IMG/VR virus record: IMGVR_UViG_3300032223_002435
Span: 1-64,000 of that record
DNA length: 64,000 nucleotides
Origin: a virus
Direction: 5' to 3' (one strand)
The position numbers and the translations under genes were made by a program. Position 1 is the stretch's first letter; each line of letters starts with the position of its first letter. The notes beneath the pieces were generated by a model, which saw only the letters and a program-made list of their open reading frames with translations, had not been told where the DNA came from and ran no database searches. Of the stretch, positions 37,946-48,245 are shown in pieces.

Positions 37946-38665
37946 ATGTTGAAATCATTCAATGCAAGTAATGGCGTACTTAAGATTTACGAAAGTCGCC
38001 GCGTTTCAGGAGTTTTGTATCATGAGGTTACCATTACAATGATCTGTATTTCAGGAACGGCCCCTCCTCCGGTAAAAGAGATTCCGTGGCCTGGTATGTT
38101 TTATGGACTTCATAACATCACTGGCGAAATGACCGATGGGTTCTGGAAGATTGACTACACGTTTGTTTCTCCCGCAGGGGGCCTCGATGCGCAATATGGC
38201 GATGCAGGAAGTGTTGACACCTCATCGGCTCTCACTTCCTCTGTTTCGTCATCTCCAATTACCATGCACCCAAAGATAGGATACCTAGTTCAGCAATTCG
38301 CGACTGGTGTTAAGGATGGAAAAGTCTTGTGGAAAGAAACACTTGATACTGGCGGTACAAATGGACTCGACAAAGACGGGAATGCAATTTCTAATGCCAA
38401 CCCATTTGCAAACGTAGACATATTCATGGAGGGGGGCGCTACATGGTCTGCCAGCAAAAGCTTTCCTTATAGGCAGGCAGTCGATTTGAATTTTTATGGC
38501 ATAGGAAAAATATCAAACGGCTCCCCGATTGGAAACCTTCCAGGAAGTGGAACTAGGAACTGGCTCTATGCTGGGTTTAGCTTTGATCAGCGTGGGGCGG
38601 CTTACACATACAAAGTTAATTACTTGTTATCTGGCCCCGGGGGCTGGAATAAACTTATCTATTAA
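37946..38665 (+). CDS. Tail protein downstream of tape measure, 239 aa
   Basis: Beta-rich; ends with GPGGWNKLIY, closely matching the end of the following gene's product (PHGWNRIIYSS). This suggests that the two proteins share a C-terminal tail-binding element. No known family recognised. Position suits a distal tail or baseplate component. Confidence 0.55.
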   Translation: MLKSFNASNGVLKIYESRRVSGVLYHEVTITMICISGTAPPPVKEIPWPGMFYGLHNITGEMTDGFWKIDYTFVSPAGGLDAQYGDAGSVDTSSALTSSVSSSPITMHPKIGYLVQQFATGVKDGKVLWKETLDTGGTNGLDKDGNAISNANPFANVDIFMEGGATWSASKSFPYRQAVDLNFYGIGKISNGSPIGNLPGSGTRNWLYAGFSFDQRGAAYTYKVNYLLSGPGGWNKLIY

Positions 38666-38668
38666 GCC

Positions 38669-39424
38669 ATGATAGCTACTAAGACAATCGGCAAAAACGA
38701 GCCATATCTACACAGAATATCATATTCTCCAGGAAAATGGACATGCGCGGTAGCATGCAAAGTTTTTGGAGGAGAATCTACTAATCCTGACTCACGCCAG
38801 GTGCAACTTCCAAGCGTGGGTTTTGGTTGGGTTCACGTTAGGGATGAATACGAAAATGACGGCGAGGGAATCGGAATTTTGTATAAAATCTATGAAACGG
38901 CTAGTGAAATTGTTAGTCACAGCGGAATCGGGCCAGGACAAAATTCCCTTTGGTCTGCTGATGTTCATCTGGAACTTTGTCCCATATCCCTGCACAAAAA
39001 CTTTGGTGAATTAAAAAACAAATACAAAGCGCGCTTAAATGACGGAGAATGGGATTGGCCAGCCTACGATCCAACCGGGGAAAGCACTCGAACCGGAACG
39101 GACAAAACAGGGAAAACTATTTATGGTATCAACCCCATGTATGGAGTTCAAGAATTCCTTTTACCAACAGTAACAGTTCAGAAAACAACACCTAATGCTG
39201 GTAGCTATAGTAATATAAGCGGTGATGTAGGATATGTTGATAGTCCTCCGGATGGACCAGTGCCATTCCCAAGAGGGGGCGGAAATCAACTCAGCGGAGC
39301 CGCTGCGAACGATCCTTGGATCAAGAGTTCTGATTCTTACGAGGTTCACGGAAGAGATCACTTATCAACAGAAGCTTGGACATATTCACCTCATGGGTGG
39401 AACAGAATTATTTATTCATCATGA
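38669..39424 (+). CDS. Tail protein with shared GWN-x-x-IY terminus, 251 aa
   Basis: Beta-rich, Gly/Ser/Pro-rich in the C-terminal half (PPDGPVPFPRGGGNQL). C-terminal PHGWNRIIYSS parallels the preceding protein. Overlaps the next gene by ATGA. Probably another tail-tip component. Confidence 0.55.
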   Translation: MIATKTIGKNEPYLHRISYSPGKWTCAVACKVFGGESTNPDSRQVQLPSVGFGWVHVRDEYENDGEGIGILYKIYETASEIVSHSGIGPGQNSLWSADVHLELCPISLHKNFGELKNKYKARLNDGEWDWPAYDPTGESTRTGTDKTGKTIYGINPMYGVQEFLLPTVTVQKTTPNAGSYSNISGDVGYVDSPPDGPVPFPRGGGNQLSGAAANDPWIKSSDSYEVHGRDHLSTEAWTYSPHGWNRIIYSS

Positions 39425-39912
39425 TTGTTTTAGCTGTAAAAGACGAAAAACCTAAACCACTGGTTTCTCCGGATTCCACCAGGACGCCTCGCAGGACATT
39501 TCGAGGAGCTTTCTATGTGGATGCGCATCTTTTGGACGCTCAAACCATAAAGGCTTCTATAAGCCTGGGGTATGTCAATGGAATTGAACCAACAATTGGA
39601 AGCTCTCGGATTTCGGATAAAGACGTGTATTACACAGGAGCATTGAAATTTGACACTTACAAACGTTGCTACATTGGTGTCGTCATCAAGGTAAATACAA
39701 ATGGAAAAATGCTGGCAATAAAACAGGATCAAGCGGAAAACAATCTTTTTATTGAGGCAAGAGCAAATAATATATCAAATCCTGACGAATGCTTTCACCC
39801 ATTGGCTATATGGCATGAAAAACAAGGGCTTCATCAACTTGCTTTTCATGATCTACTGCACATTTCAATTATTCAATATGGTAGGCCGCGTAGTTTGATT
39901 TTCTCGTCATGA
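39421..39912 (+). CDS. Tail protein, 163 aa
   Basis: Starts MIVLAVKDEKPKP at ATG 39421 within the previous stop. The block IKASISLGYVNGIEPTI is matched in the next protein by VTIKPGFINGVDPSV, so these two also look like relatives. Function unknown beyond tail context. Confidence 0.55.
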   Translation: MIVLAVKDEKPKPLVSPDSTRTPRRTFRGAFYVDAHLLDAQTIKASISLGYVNGIEPTIGSSRISDKDVYYTGALKFDTYKRCYIGVVIKVNTNGKMLAIKQDQAENNLFIEARANNISNPDECFHPLAIWHEKQGLHQLAFHDLLHISIIQYGRPRSLIFSS

Positions 39913-40979
39913 TCATTCTTGTTCCTAAAAAAAAGAAAGATCGAATAGATCGACCTGAGTTTAAAACGCCCGATGCGTTTACTGGTCACGCATGGACTAC
40001 AACTCCCTTCTTTAAAGAAGGAAACTGGTATGTTACCATCAAACCTGGGTTTATTAATGGGGTTGATCCAAGTGTACCAAGGGCCATGGAGGATGCCGAC
40101 GCTGAGGCCGCTGCCAAGAAGAAAGATGTTCCCGCAACCAAATTTAGCAGTACGGGTCAGCGTATTTCTGGTACGGAAATAAATCTTTTGGACAAACCGA
40201 TGATTAAGATCAGACTTTCGGATATTTACGATCCAAGGGATGGTATTGCTCAAAGTGATGGCACAATAAAACATGAAGTGATTCCTGAATTCATTTACGC
40301 CATGGGAGTAAAAAAGGGCGTAGCGTTAAGTTCTGATGCGGTAAACGCTTCAAACTTTGATGATCCGACCACTGCGGCCAATTTGCTAGACCAGACGCTC
40401 TCTTCAGGAGCTGGACCATCCTTGTCGAAATGTGACGTTTGGATTTCCCAAGCCAGAATTACCAACAAACTATTCGTGGATATTCCAGGCAATATCGTAA
40501 CAGGCCAATTGGTGGATTACACCGTGGGCATAGACACCGCAACCCTGCAGGGGGTGGGGGCAAGGGCTCGGATTGTGATCGGCCCTTATGTTCCGCCGGC
40601 CCCAGTTTCACCGGGCTTTGATCAGCGACTGGGAGGATCTTATGGTGATAATGGCGAAGACCAGATTTTAGTTTCTACAATTTACTGGATCTCTCCCCCG
40701 GATTCCGCTGGCAAATCATTCACAGAAACGGATGATGAAGGAAATCCAAGGTGGTCTGCTTTTGTAAAACACAATCTGTTTTATAATCTGACATACAAAC
40801 CAAAAAACCTTGTGCCTCAAAACAATAACCAGCCTGGGATTGATCCGTTTTTAGCTTGGTTTGTTGGCCGATACACCTTTGCGGGCGGCATCGCCGGGGC
40901 TGTGACAGCTATTTCGGATCAGGTTCTAACTGCTTTATGGAACGATTCTAACGGAGAGGGAGCCTTCTGGACAGCATGA
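39909..40979 (+). CDS. Tail protein, 356 aa
   Basis: Larger relative of the previous gene (similar opening MIILVPKKKK and the FINGVDP block). It includes an all-beta domain at residues about 170-240 (VDIPGNIVTGQLVDYTVGID) and a hydrophobic region near the C-terminus. Probably a tail-tip or hub component. ATGA overlaps on both sides. Confidence 0.55.
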   Translation: MIILVPKKKKDRIDRPEFKTPDAFTGHAWTTTPFFKEGNWYVTIKPGFINGVDPSVPRAMEDADAEAAAKKKDVPATKFSSTGQRISGTEINLLDKPMIKIRLSDIYDPRDGIAQSDGTIKHEVIPEFIYAMGVKKGVALSSDAVNASNFDDPTTAANLLDQTLSSGAGPSLSKCDVWISQARITNKLFVDIPGNIVTGQLVDYTVGIDTATLQGVGARARIVIGPYVPPAPVSPGFDQRLGGSYGDNGEDQILVSTIYWISPPDSAGKSFTETDDEGNPRWSAFVKHNLFYNLTYKPKNLVPQNNNQPGIDPFLAWFVGRYTFAGGIAGAVTAISDQVLTALWNDSNGEGAFWTA

Positions 40980-41176
40980 GTATCGCCGTTGACGAATATG
41001 GGACCAACAAACTTGCGAGGGCGCGTGCTCGCATCGCTGTCGAAGTTGCCACTGCGGTCATCCCGTTATTGGAGCCAGGTTTTCCTTATACAGTAATGAC
41101 ACCTCCGATAGATTACTTTAAAAAGTTTATTAAACAAGAACCCCCAACAGAAGATTTGCCTCCTCAGGGGTGGTAG
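40976..41176 (+). CDS. Small tail-module protein, 66 aa
   Basis: Helical N-terminus (KLARARARIAVEVATAVIPLL) with a Pro-rich acidic end. Coupled by ATGA to the preceding tail gene. Not recognised. Confidence 0.55.
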   Translation: MSIAVDEYGTNKLARARARIAVEVATAVIPLLEPGFPYTVMTPPIDYFKKFIKQEPPTEDLPPQGW

Positions 41177-41201
41177 TTGACGCTCGGCAAATCGGGTAGG
41201 T

Positions 41202-43811
41202 ATGTCCTATCCCGCCCAAATCGTCTATGTGGATCTTCAGTCTTCGCAGGTCTTCTCTAATACCACAGGACAATCACTTAGCTGGCCGACGTTTCTAGCC
41301 GGCGGTGTGCAGAATATCGGAATTCGCTTCCTTACCGGAGACGGTATGGGAGGCTATGTGCTGGACGCCTCCTACGCTTCCCGTTGCGCATCAATCCGAT
41401 GTGGACTCGGCATCAGGGACTACTCGCTCAATGGAGGCCAGTATCGCCTTGTGATCCAGGAGGGAACTACCGACTTCATTCCCTTCTCTGCCAGTGCCAA
41501 GCAAGTGCAGGATGCCCTCAACTCGTTGCTCCAATCCAATCCCTTCACCTGCGAGAGCGACGCCACCGGCATCTATCTTTCACGCGCAACCGGAGCTAAT
41601 TTTGTCATCTCCTCCGCGGAAAACACTCTTCTTCCGCAGTCGTTCATTTCTTTCCGAGGTCAGACTCTCAATGGGAAAACCCGCTATAAGATGACCTTTG
41701 AGGCAGCGCCCCTGGCATTCACCTCCGGCGGCGACCAGATCCTTCCCCCACCTCCGATCGCCACCATTCTCCAACATGGAGGAACTGACCCCTCCGGTAC
41801 TTCCCTCTGGTCAACAATCCAAAATCTCTACATCCCGCCCACCTTTCAGGGAACATTTCAGCTCTCTGATGGTCTCTACAAAAGCAACCTACTCGACATC
41901 ACTGACGGCGCAACCCAGATCAAAGACGAGCTGACCCAAATGTTCTCCAACAAGGGGGGTGGATATACCGTTACGGTCACCAATCCGACGAGCTTCAACG
42001 TCCATATCACTTTTGACGGAAAATTTACAGGAACCGATGTTCCTCCGCTGCTTGTCTCGGTCTATTCGGCTCCACCTGCCGACTGGACCGTGCTTCTCAA
42101 TCTCGACACCATCCCACTGCAGGAATACCTCAGAGGAAAGGGCTCTCAGTCTCTTCAGTTTGAGGCAGAGGCTGACTTTTATGTATCTACTCCGGTACAG
42201 GGGCAGCCACTGCCGGCTACGTTCCGAAAAAAACTCTGGTCGATGCCGGTTACCATCGCGGAACCGCTCATCAAACCCGAATTCCAGACTGCCCAGGCTA
42301 TCGAATGGCTCGAGCCCCCCTCTGGAAAAAGCTACATTCCCTTTTCTCCCAATCAAATCATCACCGGCCAGCAAAGCTATACTGCCGTTATCGGAGATGG
42401 ATCGGCCACTACTTTCCAGCTCGCTCACAATCTCTCCTCCGACAATCTCTCCTCCATCCTCGTTCGCCAGAACTCCTCTCCGGGCCGAGTCTACCGCCCC
42501 TCGGAATATCAAGTAATCGAGGTGAATAGTAACACACTGAGCCTGCAGTTTCCTACCGCCCCTGCTGCCAACTCCCTGGTTGTCGCAATCACCACTGCTG
42601 GCCCTGTCTCCGCATTCCTGACTCACACACACACGATTTCCCAAATCGACACTCTTGCTGATCGGCTCGATTATCTTGGGTCCAAGGTGGGCTATCTTCT
42701 CTCCTTGGTTCCAGTCGCCGCGCTTGCTCCTGTATCAAACAATCAACCAAACGCAGTCAGTTCGGTCGCCTCGTTTGGAGAAATTCTTCCAGACCCCTCG
42801 CTCGAAGACAGCGTTCTCTCTATCTCATCGCAAGTTATTCCGGCCTCGGGAAGCAGTGCCGCAGCGGCAGTTCCTGGCACAAATCTACAAGAGCAGCTTG
42901 CAACGAATGCCGCAGCGCTTGCTGCGCTCAAGGCTCAACTGGCAGCGGCACAAAAGGCGATTGCAGATGCCACTGCTGCCGGAGCAACCGTGGATCAAGC
43001 AAAACAGATTGCTTCCAAAACCACGACCACATCGATGCTTGTCACCTCTCTTTCGTCTCCCGCCGTTGGAACGGCAATCACGCCGCTTCTGTGGCCATCA
43101 ATGCGGAGGAACAACAAAATGCCATTTTTGTTTCAAGCTCTCTCAACGGCAAGTGTCGATTATTCTGGGACCACCCCTCCCAATCCTTCAGCAGGATCCG
43201 TGTATCGCTCCGTCGGCGGCATAACTCTTTCCGTGGGAGGGGGGCGCAAACCCCAGATTATTCCCGCCGGCGGTTACTTTGCCTCTGACGGAAATACATT
43301 CTACAGAGTTTATCGCGGGCAGGATTCGCTTTGGCATGCCTCGGAAATGGATCGGGAGCTTTCCAGATTTGCCATCTCGTCAGATGCTTTTCCGGCCGGC
43401 AGTACCCTGCAGTATTCGTGGAATACAATCGCGGCTTTGATGCCAGATCAATTTGATAGCACCAATCAAGGTGCTGACCTGTTTGCTCGATATAGCCTGC
43501 AGATACTTGCCACTCCAGCCTCACCCTCTGTTGTGACGACACCCGTAGTGCTTGCGTCGGTTCCATTGACATTTTCTGAATCATCCGAAAACAGGAACTT
43601 TGCATTAACGATCAATCGTCCTTCCGACGATTCAACGGATTCGTCGGCCTTTCTGACGTCGTATGGAGTGAAGAGCCCCATCAATGCACTTCCCTGGGGC
43701 GACGTTGTTCTTTCGGTATGCCTCAAGGAATTTGAAACCGATCACAATTCATCAGCCCTTGGCCAGCTCAGTCTTCATGTGCCCTCGAGCCAACTGACCA
43801 TCTCAAAATAA
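41202..43811 (+). CDS. Large tail-tip/fibre protein with coiled coil, 869 aa
   Basis: Residues 1-450 consist of repeated beta domains, including strain-like YRLVIQEGTTDF and YTVTVTNPTSFNVHI segments. A His-rich THTHTIS and an Ala/Gln coiled coil (LAALKAQLAAAQKAI, residues about 570-600) suggest trimerisation. The C-terminal about 200 residues (from SVYRSVGGITLSVG) have a clear relative in the next gene. GTTGAC lies 20 nt upstream of ATG 41202. Probably a receptor-interacting tail component. Confidence 0.65.
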   Translation: MSYPAQIVYVDLQSSQVFSNTTGQSLSWPTFLAGGVQNIGIRFLTGDGMGGYVLDASYASRCASIRCGLGIRDYSLNGGQYRLVIQEGTTDFIPFSASAKQVQDALNSLLQSNPFTCESDATGIYLSRATGANFVISSAENTLLPQSFISFRGQTLNGKTRYKMTFEAAPLAFTSGGDQILPPPPIATILQHGGTDPSGTSLWSTIQNLYIPPTFQGTFQLSDGLYKSNLLDITDGATQIKDELTQMFSNKGGGYTVTVTNPTSFNVHITFDGKFTGTDVPPLLVSVYSAPPADWTVLLNLDTIPLQEYLRGKGSQSLQFEAEADFYVSTPVQGQPLPATFRKKLWSMPVTIAEPLIKPEFQTAQAIEWLEPPSGKSYIPFSPNQIITGQQSYTAVIGDGSATTFQLAHNLSSDNLSSILVRQNSSPGRVYRPSEYQVIEVNSNTLSLQFPTAPAANSLVVAITTAGPVSAFLTHTHTISQIDTLADRLDYLGSKVGYLLSLVPVAALAPVSNNQPNAVSSVASFGEILPDPSLEDSVLSISSQVIPASGSSAAAAVPGTNLQEQLATNAAALAALKAQLAAAQKAIADATAAGATVDQAKQIASKTTTTSMLVTSLSSPAVGTAITPLLWPSMRRNNKMPFLFQALSTASVDYSGTTPPNPSAGSVYRSVGGITLSVGGGRKPQIIPAGGYFASDGNTFYRVYRGQDSLWHASEMDRELSRFAISSDAFPAGSTLQYSWNTIAALMPDQFDSTNQGADLFARYSLQILATPASPSVVTTPVVLASVPLTFSESSENRNFALTINRPSDDSTDSSAFLTSYGVKSPINALPWGDVVLSVCLKEFETDHNSSALGQLSLHVPSSQLTISK

Positions 43812-43815
43812 GATT

Positions 43816-44862
43816 ATGTTCCTAACAGGCGGACTCACCAAAATAGATCAGCTCCCGCAACCTGCGATGGGGTTACTCCCCGCTGTGCATTCCACACAGG
43901 CGGTGCAGATTAGCTCGACAACTTTGCCGGATGTCATGGCGGCTTCCGGACTTCTTTACAAGAACGCAACGGGCTCCACGCTGTCACTGCCGGCTCAGGG
44001 GGGTTTCCCTGCACGCTCTATCCCAGCCAACGAGTTTTTCAGCAGCAATGGCGTGGCGTTTTATAAGCTTCGCAATAAGACGGGCCTTACTCGCCAGATT
44101 CTATCCGTAGAAAACGGGGTATTCACCATGAGCCAGCCACATCAGTTTGTGAATGGGGAAACGGTTGCTTGTTATGGATTCCTAAACGCATCCGCAACAG
44201 TTAATGGCTCGGCCGCCAACTTTAGTGATAGAGGGGTTCTTTACAAGATTGCAGAATCTTCCGGGAATACATTCAAGATTGCTACCGACTCCGGACACAT
44301 CCTTGCAGACGCATCAACGAGCGGCAACACAGGCGGGTGGATCCATACTCAGCAATCCTCCTCCTATTACCCATCGGCTTTTGAAAGGACGATTTATACC
44401 TTTCCATTTACCCTTCAATCCTTACCAATCGGCGAAAGCTTTACGCTTTCAAGAATCTTTTCGTTCCGATCCATCAGCGCAAAAAGCGCCTGCGTCTGGA
44501 GCATCATTATGGAGTTCGGAGAACGAGTGGATGATGCCACCCCTGGTTCAATCGGACCTAACTTAAAAGCCTATAATTATTTACCTCCGGCACTGGAGCA
44601 GCAAGTGGTCATCACCGATGTCACAACAGACCACGCACTTGGGATTTCTTTTACACGCTCCGTAGATGGCATTAGCGGCAGTCGATCTCTATACTCAAGA
44701 TCGCCAAACTTGATACCTGGAACAACTCCTACATCATCGGGAGATTTCACCTTGCGTGTCCGGCTTTGCCAGTTCGATATCGAAGATCAGATCGCAGATC
44801 CTTCGGGATACGTTGCTTACAGCGTCACGGCAAATCCCAATCGTAAAGATAGCTTGGGATAA
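43816..44862 (+). CDS. Tail-fibre-like paralogue of the preceding C-terminal domain, 348 aa
   Basis: The region YKNATGSTLSLPAQGG...IPANEFFSSNGVAFYKLRN parallels YRSVGGITLSVGGG...IPAGGYFASDGNTFYRVYR of the previous protein, indicating domain duplication. Otherwise beta-rich. Possibly an additional or alternative tail-tip protein. Confidence 0.6.
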   Translation: MFLTGGLTKIDQLPQPAMGLLPAVHSTQAVQISSTTLPDVMAASGLLYKNATGSTLSLPAQGGFPARSIPANEFFSSNGVAFYKLRNKTGLTRQILSVENGVFTMSQPHQFVNGETVACYGFLNASATVNGSAANFSDRGVLYKIAESSGNTFKIATDSGHILADASTSGNTGGWIHTQQSSSYYPSAFERTIYTFPFTLQSLPIGESFTLSRIFSFRSISAKSACVWSIIMEFGERVDDATPGSIGPNLKAYNYLPPALEQQVVITDVTTDHALGISFTRSVDGISGSRSLYSRSPNLIPGTTPTSSGDFTLRVRLCQFDIEDQIADPSGYVAYSVTANPNRKDSLG

Positions 44863-44886
44863 ACCGTTGACCAACCTCTCATTGTT

Positions 44887-45654
44887 ATGGCCGTTCCTGT
44901 TATCAATACGACTCAAAGCATCTTGAGTTATCGACAATGGCAAGCAAACGTATTTCAGGCAACTGCAACAAATTCTCCTAATCTATGGAGGATTTCTCCC
45001 GCTCCTCCAGTTGGAATGTCATTTGATTCAGCCACAGGCAGGGTATCCGGCAAGCCTAGCTTGATGGGCATCTACAACTTCACTCTTGGAGCACAAAATG
45101 CAGATGGTTGGAGCGCGCCAGCCGCTTTTACGATTGGGGTCTATTATTCCGAAGGTGACTTCACTTCCATTCGTCTGAATGCTGATATCGATGTGGCAAC
45201 GCGTGCTGTAGTGGTAACTCCAGCAAATACAGAAACTCCACTTCAGGGGCAGGCCACGCCGTTGCTCTCGCTGAAGAACAATGACGATCTTCTCTTAAAA
45301 GTTGTTTTTAAGAAAGATACCTCTCCGTTGGATCTTCAGCTCACTTCTTTGTATTTTGGAGTCAAGGACGTAGATACATCTGCGTTGATACTAAAATCCC
45401 AAATTAGTGATTGGGAAAAAGTGGTGGCTCAGGACGGCGCGACTGTCACTTCCTACTATCTGATCTATATGAAGATCGGAAGCGATATGCTCACATCAGT
45501 CCTCAGTGACGCTGAGGCCGATACAGGCACCTTCATTGATGCGTATGGTGAGATCGAATGGATCATGGACAGCGCCAATGAGGTTGGCCCGGCATCTCTA
45601 AGAAATTCCACTGATACTTTCCGAGTGCGGATTACGAGGGATCTCATTGCTTAA
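44887..45654 (+). CDS. Tail protein with N-terminal putative Ig (He_PIG-like) domain, 255 aa
   Basis: Residues about 33-85 read WRISPAPPVGMSFDSATGRVSGKPS...YNFTLGAQNADG, the signature of putative-Ig (He_PIG) domains used in phage tails for surface binding. The second half is an adaptor-like beta domain ending in VRITRDLIA. GTTGAC lies 15 nt before ATG 44887. Confidence 0.7.
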   Translation: MAVPVINTTQSILSYRQWQANVFQATATNSPNLWRISPAPPVGMSFDSATGRVSGKPSLMGIYNFTLGAQNADGWSAPAAFTIGVYYSEGDFTSIRLNADIDVATRAVVVTPANTETPLQGQATPLLSLKNNDDLLLKVVFKKDTSPLDLQLTSLYFGVKDVDTSALILKSQISDWEKVVAQDGATVTSYYLIYMKIGSDMLTSVLSDAEADTGTFIDAYGEIEWIMDSANEVGPASLRNSTDTFRVRITRDLIA

Positions 45655-45656
45655 TT

Positions 45657-48245
45657 ATGGCTACATTGCCTCTTACTCATGTGGAACTTACGGGGCAAAC
45701 TAAGTTTGCTTGTATATTACCTTTTTATATTTATGCACCAATTTCTGGAAACTATATTTTTGATGTAACGGCAGATGACACTTTTGAATACTCATTAAAT
45801 GAAAGTTTCTTCGGGCGGTCTGGATATGCTGCAACTGGTGCGTTCGAAGGGGTTTTAACATTAAACCTAAATCAAGGATATAATAAGTTTATTCTCAGTT
45901 ATGCAAATTTGATAGCTACTGGAGCGTACTGTTCAGTACGAAAAAGAAACAGTAGTATTTTATATTATTATCCATCAACCATTGCAACTATTGCTGGATC
46001 TAGTGTGATATCATGCATTCCTTTAGTTCCAGATGTATCCATCTTGAGGGTAGGAATAACTGGCTTGATATACTACCAGAGCGGTTCATATACAGGGCCT
46101 GGAAGCATGACTGCGGCGGCAATCCCGCCTTCTAACCTTGCTTCCGGATCTTATAGATTACCATCTCCAAGTGCTTATCTTGCTCCAAGTAACGATGTTA
46201 ACTATTATTCAGAAACGGGAATCCCCGCAGCACCAAATCCACCAAATAGCAAGGCATGGTTAGCTGAAACTAGTTTCTTAACTAGTCCCCTTCCAGTAGA
46301 GCAGACGATCTCAGCCTTTGCGACCATTGCCGGCAAGACTCCTGGAGTTGCCCCCTTCACAATCACGCCACCCACTGCCAGTAGCGGGCTTCCGGTAGCA
46401 GTTAGCGTTATTAGCGGCCCAGCGACCATATCAGGCAACACTGTCACTCTCACAGGAACGGCGGGAGTCGTCGTCCTCGCCGCCAACCAAGCGGGGAATA
46501 CCAATTACAAAGCAGCCCCTCAAGTCACAACCAGCTTCATTGTTAGCGTCGCTCCGATGATTCCATCGAACCAGGTTGTCATCGGCGAGACAGGAAAGGC
46601 TCTATCCTATCAGGTCATCAATTCTGGTCAGGTGGCTACCTCTTGGACAGCCACTGGTATGCCCGTCGGACTCTCGATTAGTGCTTCAGGAGTGATTTCT
46701 GGAACGGTAGCAGTTGATGGAAACTCAGTGGTCACGGTCACGGCAAGGAACGCCGGTGGAAGTTCGTCGCAAAGAGTTGGTGTTTCTATCATCTACAGCG
46801 GAAAACAATACCACTGGCACGAAGCTGAGTGGGCTTTGCGTAGCAACAACAGCATCAAGGCCCGTAGGCTTAACTGGTTTAGAAAGACCAAAGCAGGAAC
46901 TGGAACAAACATGTGGATAACTTTCAGCAATCCGTTCTTCTATATGGGAGAGAATGGAGCCAAGACAGCATTGGTTCAGTCTGGTGAATTCGGAACAACA
47001 GAATTTACAACGCCAGATTGGGTTCTCGATCTCAATGATGCAGATCCGGACATAGTAATTCCCCCATCCATAAAATCACTCAGAATCGCGCCAGATACAG
47101 CCGCAGACTTTATCTGGGGTGATATTGATCCGATTCCTTGGGATCCTAATCCTCCACCAGACAAACCTCAACCACCTAAAGATCCGGTTTTCACTGCTGG
47201 CGTTTTTTGGGCTCACAAGGGAGCTGGAGTATCATCAGAATGTGTAACAGTAGAGCTTACCGTTACAACTTCTGACCAATCAAACTACACCGTTAATTGG
47301 GGTGACAAACAAACTGCCGCGGATTCCAAAGAAACTACCGCTGCTTCTGGAACGATAAGCTCCGCTTCGTATTGCCCTGTTGCTGGTGCTGGATTGGTTA
47401 TCGGAGCGTGGGGCGATCCACATTGGGTGATTACAGGGCCAGTAAATAAATACTCTGAATCCTTCGCCATATCCGGATTAGTTAATGGAAATACGGCAAG
47501 AATCATACATAATACGGATATTCCTAACGGGCAGCAAGTCTGGTTGTATGAGTGCAATAATAAGTTCCTCAATGGAACATATACGGCAAAAGTAGTAAAC
47601 AATACATCGTTTGATTTACTTTTTGTAAATGGACAAAACATGCCGTCAGCAATTACAGGAAAGCTATCCAGGGTCACCCCATCAATACAGACTGCTAAAA
47701 AAATGCTTTTTGGCGATAATGCTGCACCTGAAACGGTATTATTGCTTTTTCTTAAATATCAAGATGGGTCCGAGTGGTGTGTTCATTCTACCAATACTGT
47801 TTACTCACCCAACGGAGCACAGATCATCAGTGAGATTGCAATTATCAGAACAACGCAAACTGGCGTTATCACCCGAATCAATCCTGTAAATCTTGGTCCT
47901 GTGAGGATCGGCACTTTTTGCACTATAGAAGTTTCAGCGGGCGGCTACTTACAGCCCCGATACTACGGATTCGGAGGTCAAAACATCACGCATATAGGGG
48001 GGGCAATGTGGGGAATGTTCCAAGCATCTCAAGCTGCTGATGGGCAATACAGGGATTTTGGAGATGGCTCCAATCATGATGGATACGGTGTCATGGGAGC
48101 CACTATTGGATACACTAGAAAAATGTGGGTGGATGCTTCTACCTTACTTAGAAATAATCCAGGATTAGCTCCAGGTAGTCTTTACGATAATAATGTGATA
48201 GTTCCGTTCTCTAATTCTGTATATCTCTCATTATGCCAAACATAA
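45657..48245 (+). CDS. Tail fibre/receptor-binding protein with PA14-like and Ig-like domains, 862 aa
   Basis: The N-terminal 120 residues have a PA14-like pattern (ISGNYIFDVTADDTFEYSLN, then YNKFILSYAN), a fold that binds glycans. Residues about 225-300 and 305-380 are Ig-like domains (PFTITPPTASSGLPVAV; MPVGLSISASGVISGT). The C-terminal 480 residues are unassigned beta structure with GDPHWVITG. The first about 600 bp are much more AT-rich than the rest, as if this head domain was exchanged. Likely an adhesin contacting the host surface. Confidence 0.65.
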   Translation: MATLPLTHVELTGQTKFACILPFYIYAPISGNYIFDVTADDTFEYSLNESFFGRSGYAATGAFEGVLTLNLNQGYNKFILSYANLIATGAYCSVRKRNSSILYYYPSTIATIAGSSVISCIPLVPDVSILRVGITGLIYYQSGSYTGPGSMTAAAIPPSNLASGSYRLPSPSAYLAPSNDVNYYSETGIPAAPNPPNSKAWLAETSFLTSPLPVEQTISAFATIAGKTPGVAPFTITPPTASSGLPVAVSVISGPATISGNTVTLTGTAGVVVLAANQAGNTNYKAAPQVTTSFIVSVAPMIPSNQVVIGETGKALSYQVINSGQVATSWTATGMPVGLSISASGVISGTVAVDGNSVVTVTARNAGGSSSQRVGVSIIYSGKQYHWHEAEWALRSNNSIKARRLNWFRKTKAGTGTNMWITFSNPFFYMGENGAKTALVQSGEFGTTEFTTPDWVLDLNDADPDIVIPPSIKSLRIAPDTAADFIWGDIDPIPWDPNPPPDKPQPPKDPVFTAGVFWAHKGAGVSSECVTVELTVTTSDQSNYTVNWGDKQTAADSKETTAASGTISSASYCPVAGAGLVIGAWGDPHWVITGPVNKYSESFAISGLVNGNTARIIHNTDIPNGQQVWLYECNNKFLNGTYTAKVVNNTSFDLLFVNGQNMPSAITGKLSRVTPSIQTAKKMLFGDNAAPETVLLLFLKYQDGSEWCVHSTNTVYSPNGAQIISEIAIIRTTQTGVITRINPVNLGPVRIGTFCTIEVSAGGYLQPRYYGFGGQNITHIGGAMWGMFQASQAADGQYRDFGDGSNHDGYGVMGATIGYTRKMWVDASTLLRNNPGLAPGSLYDNNVIVPFSNSVYLSLCQT

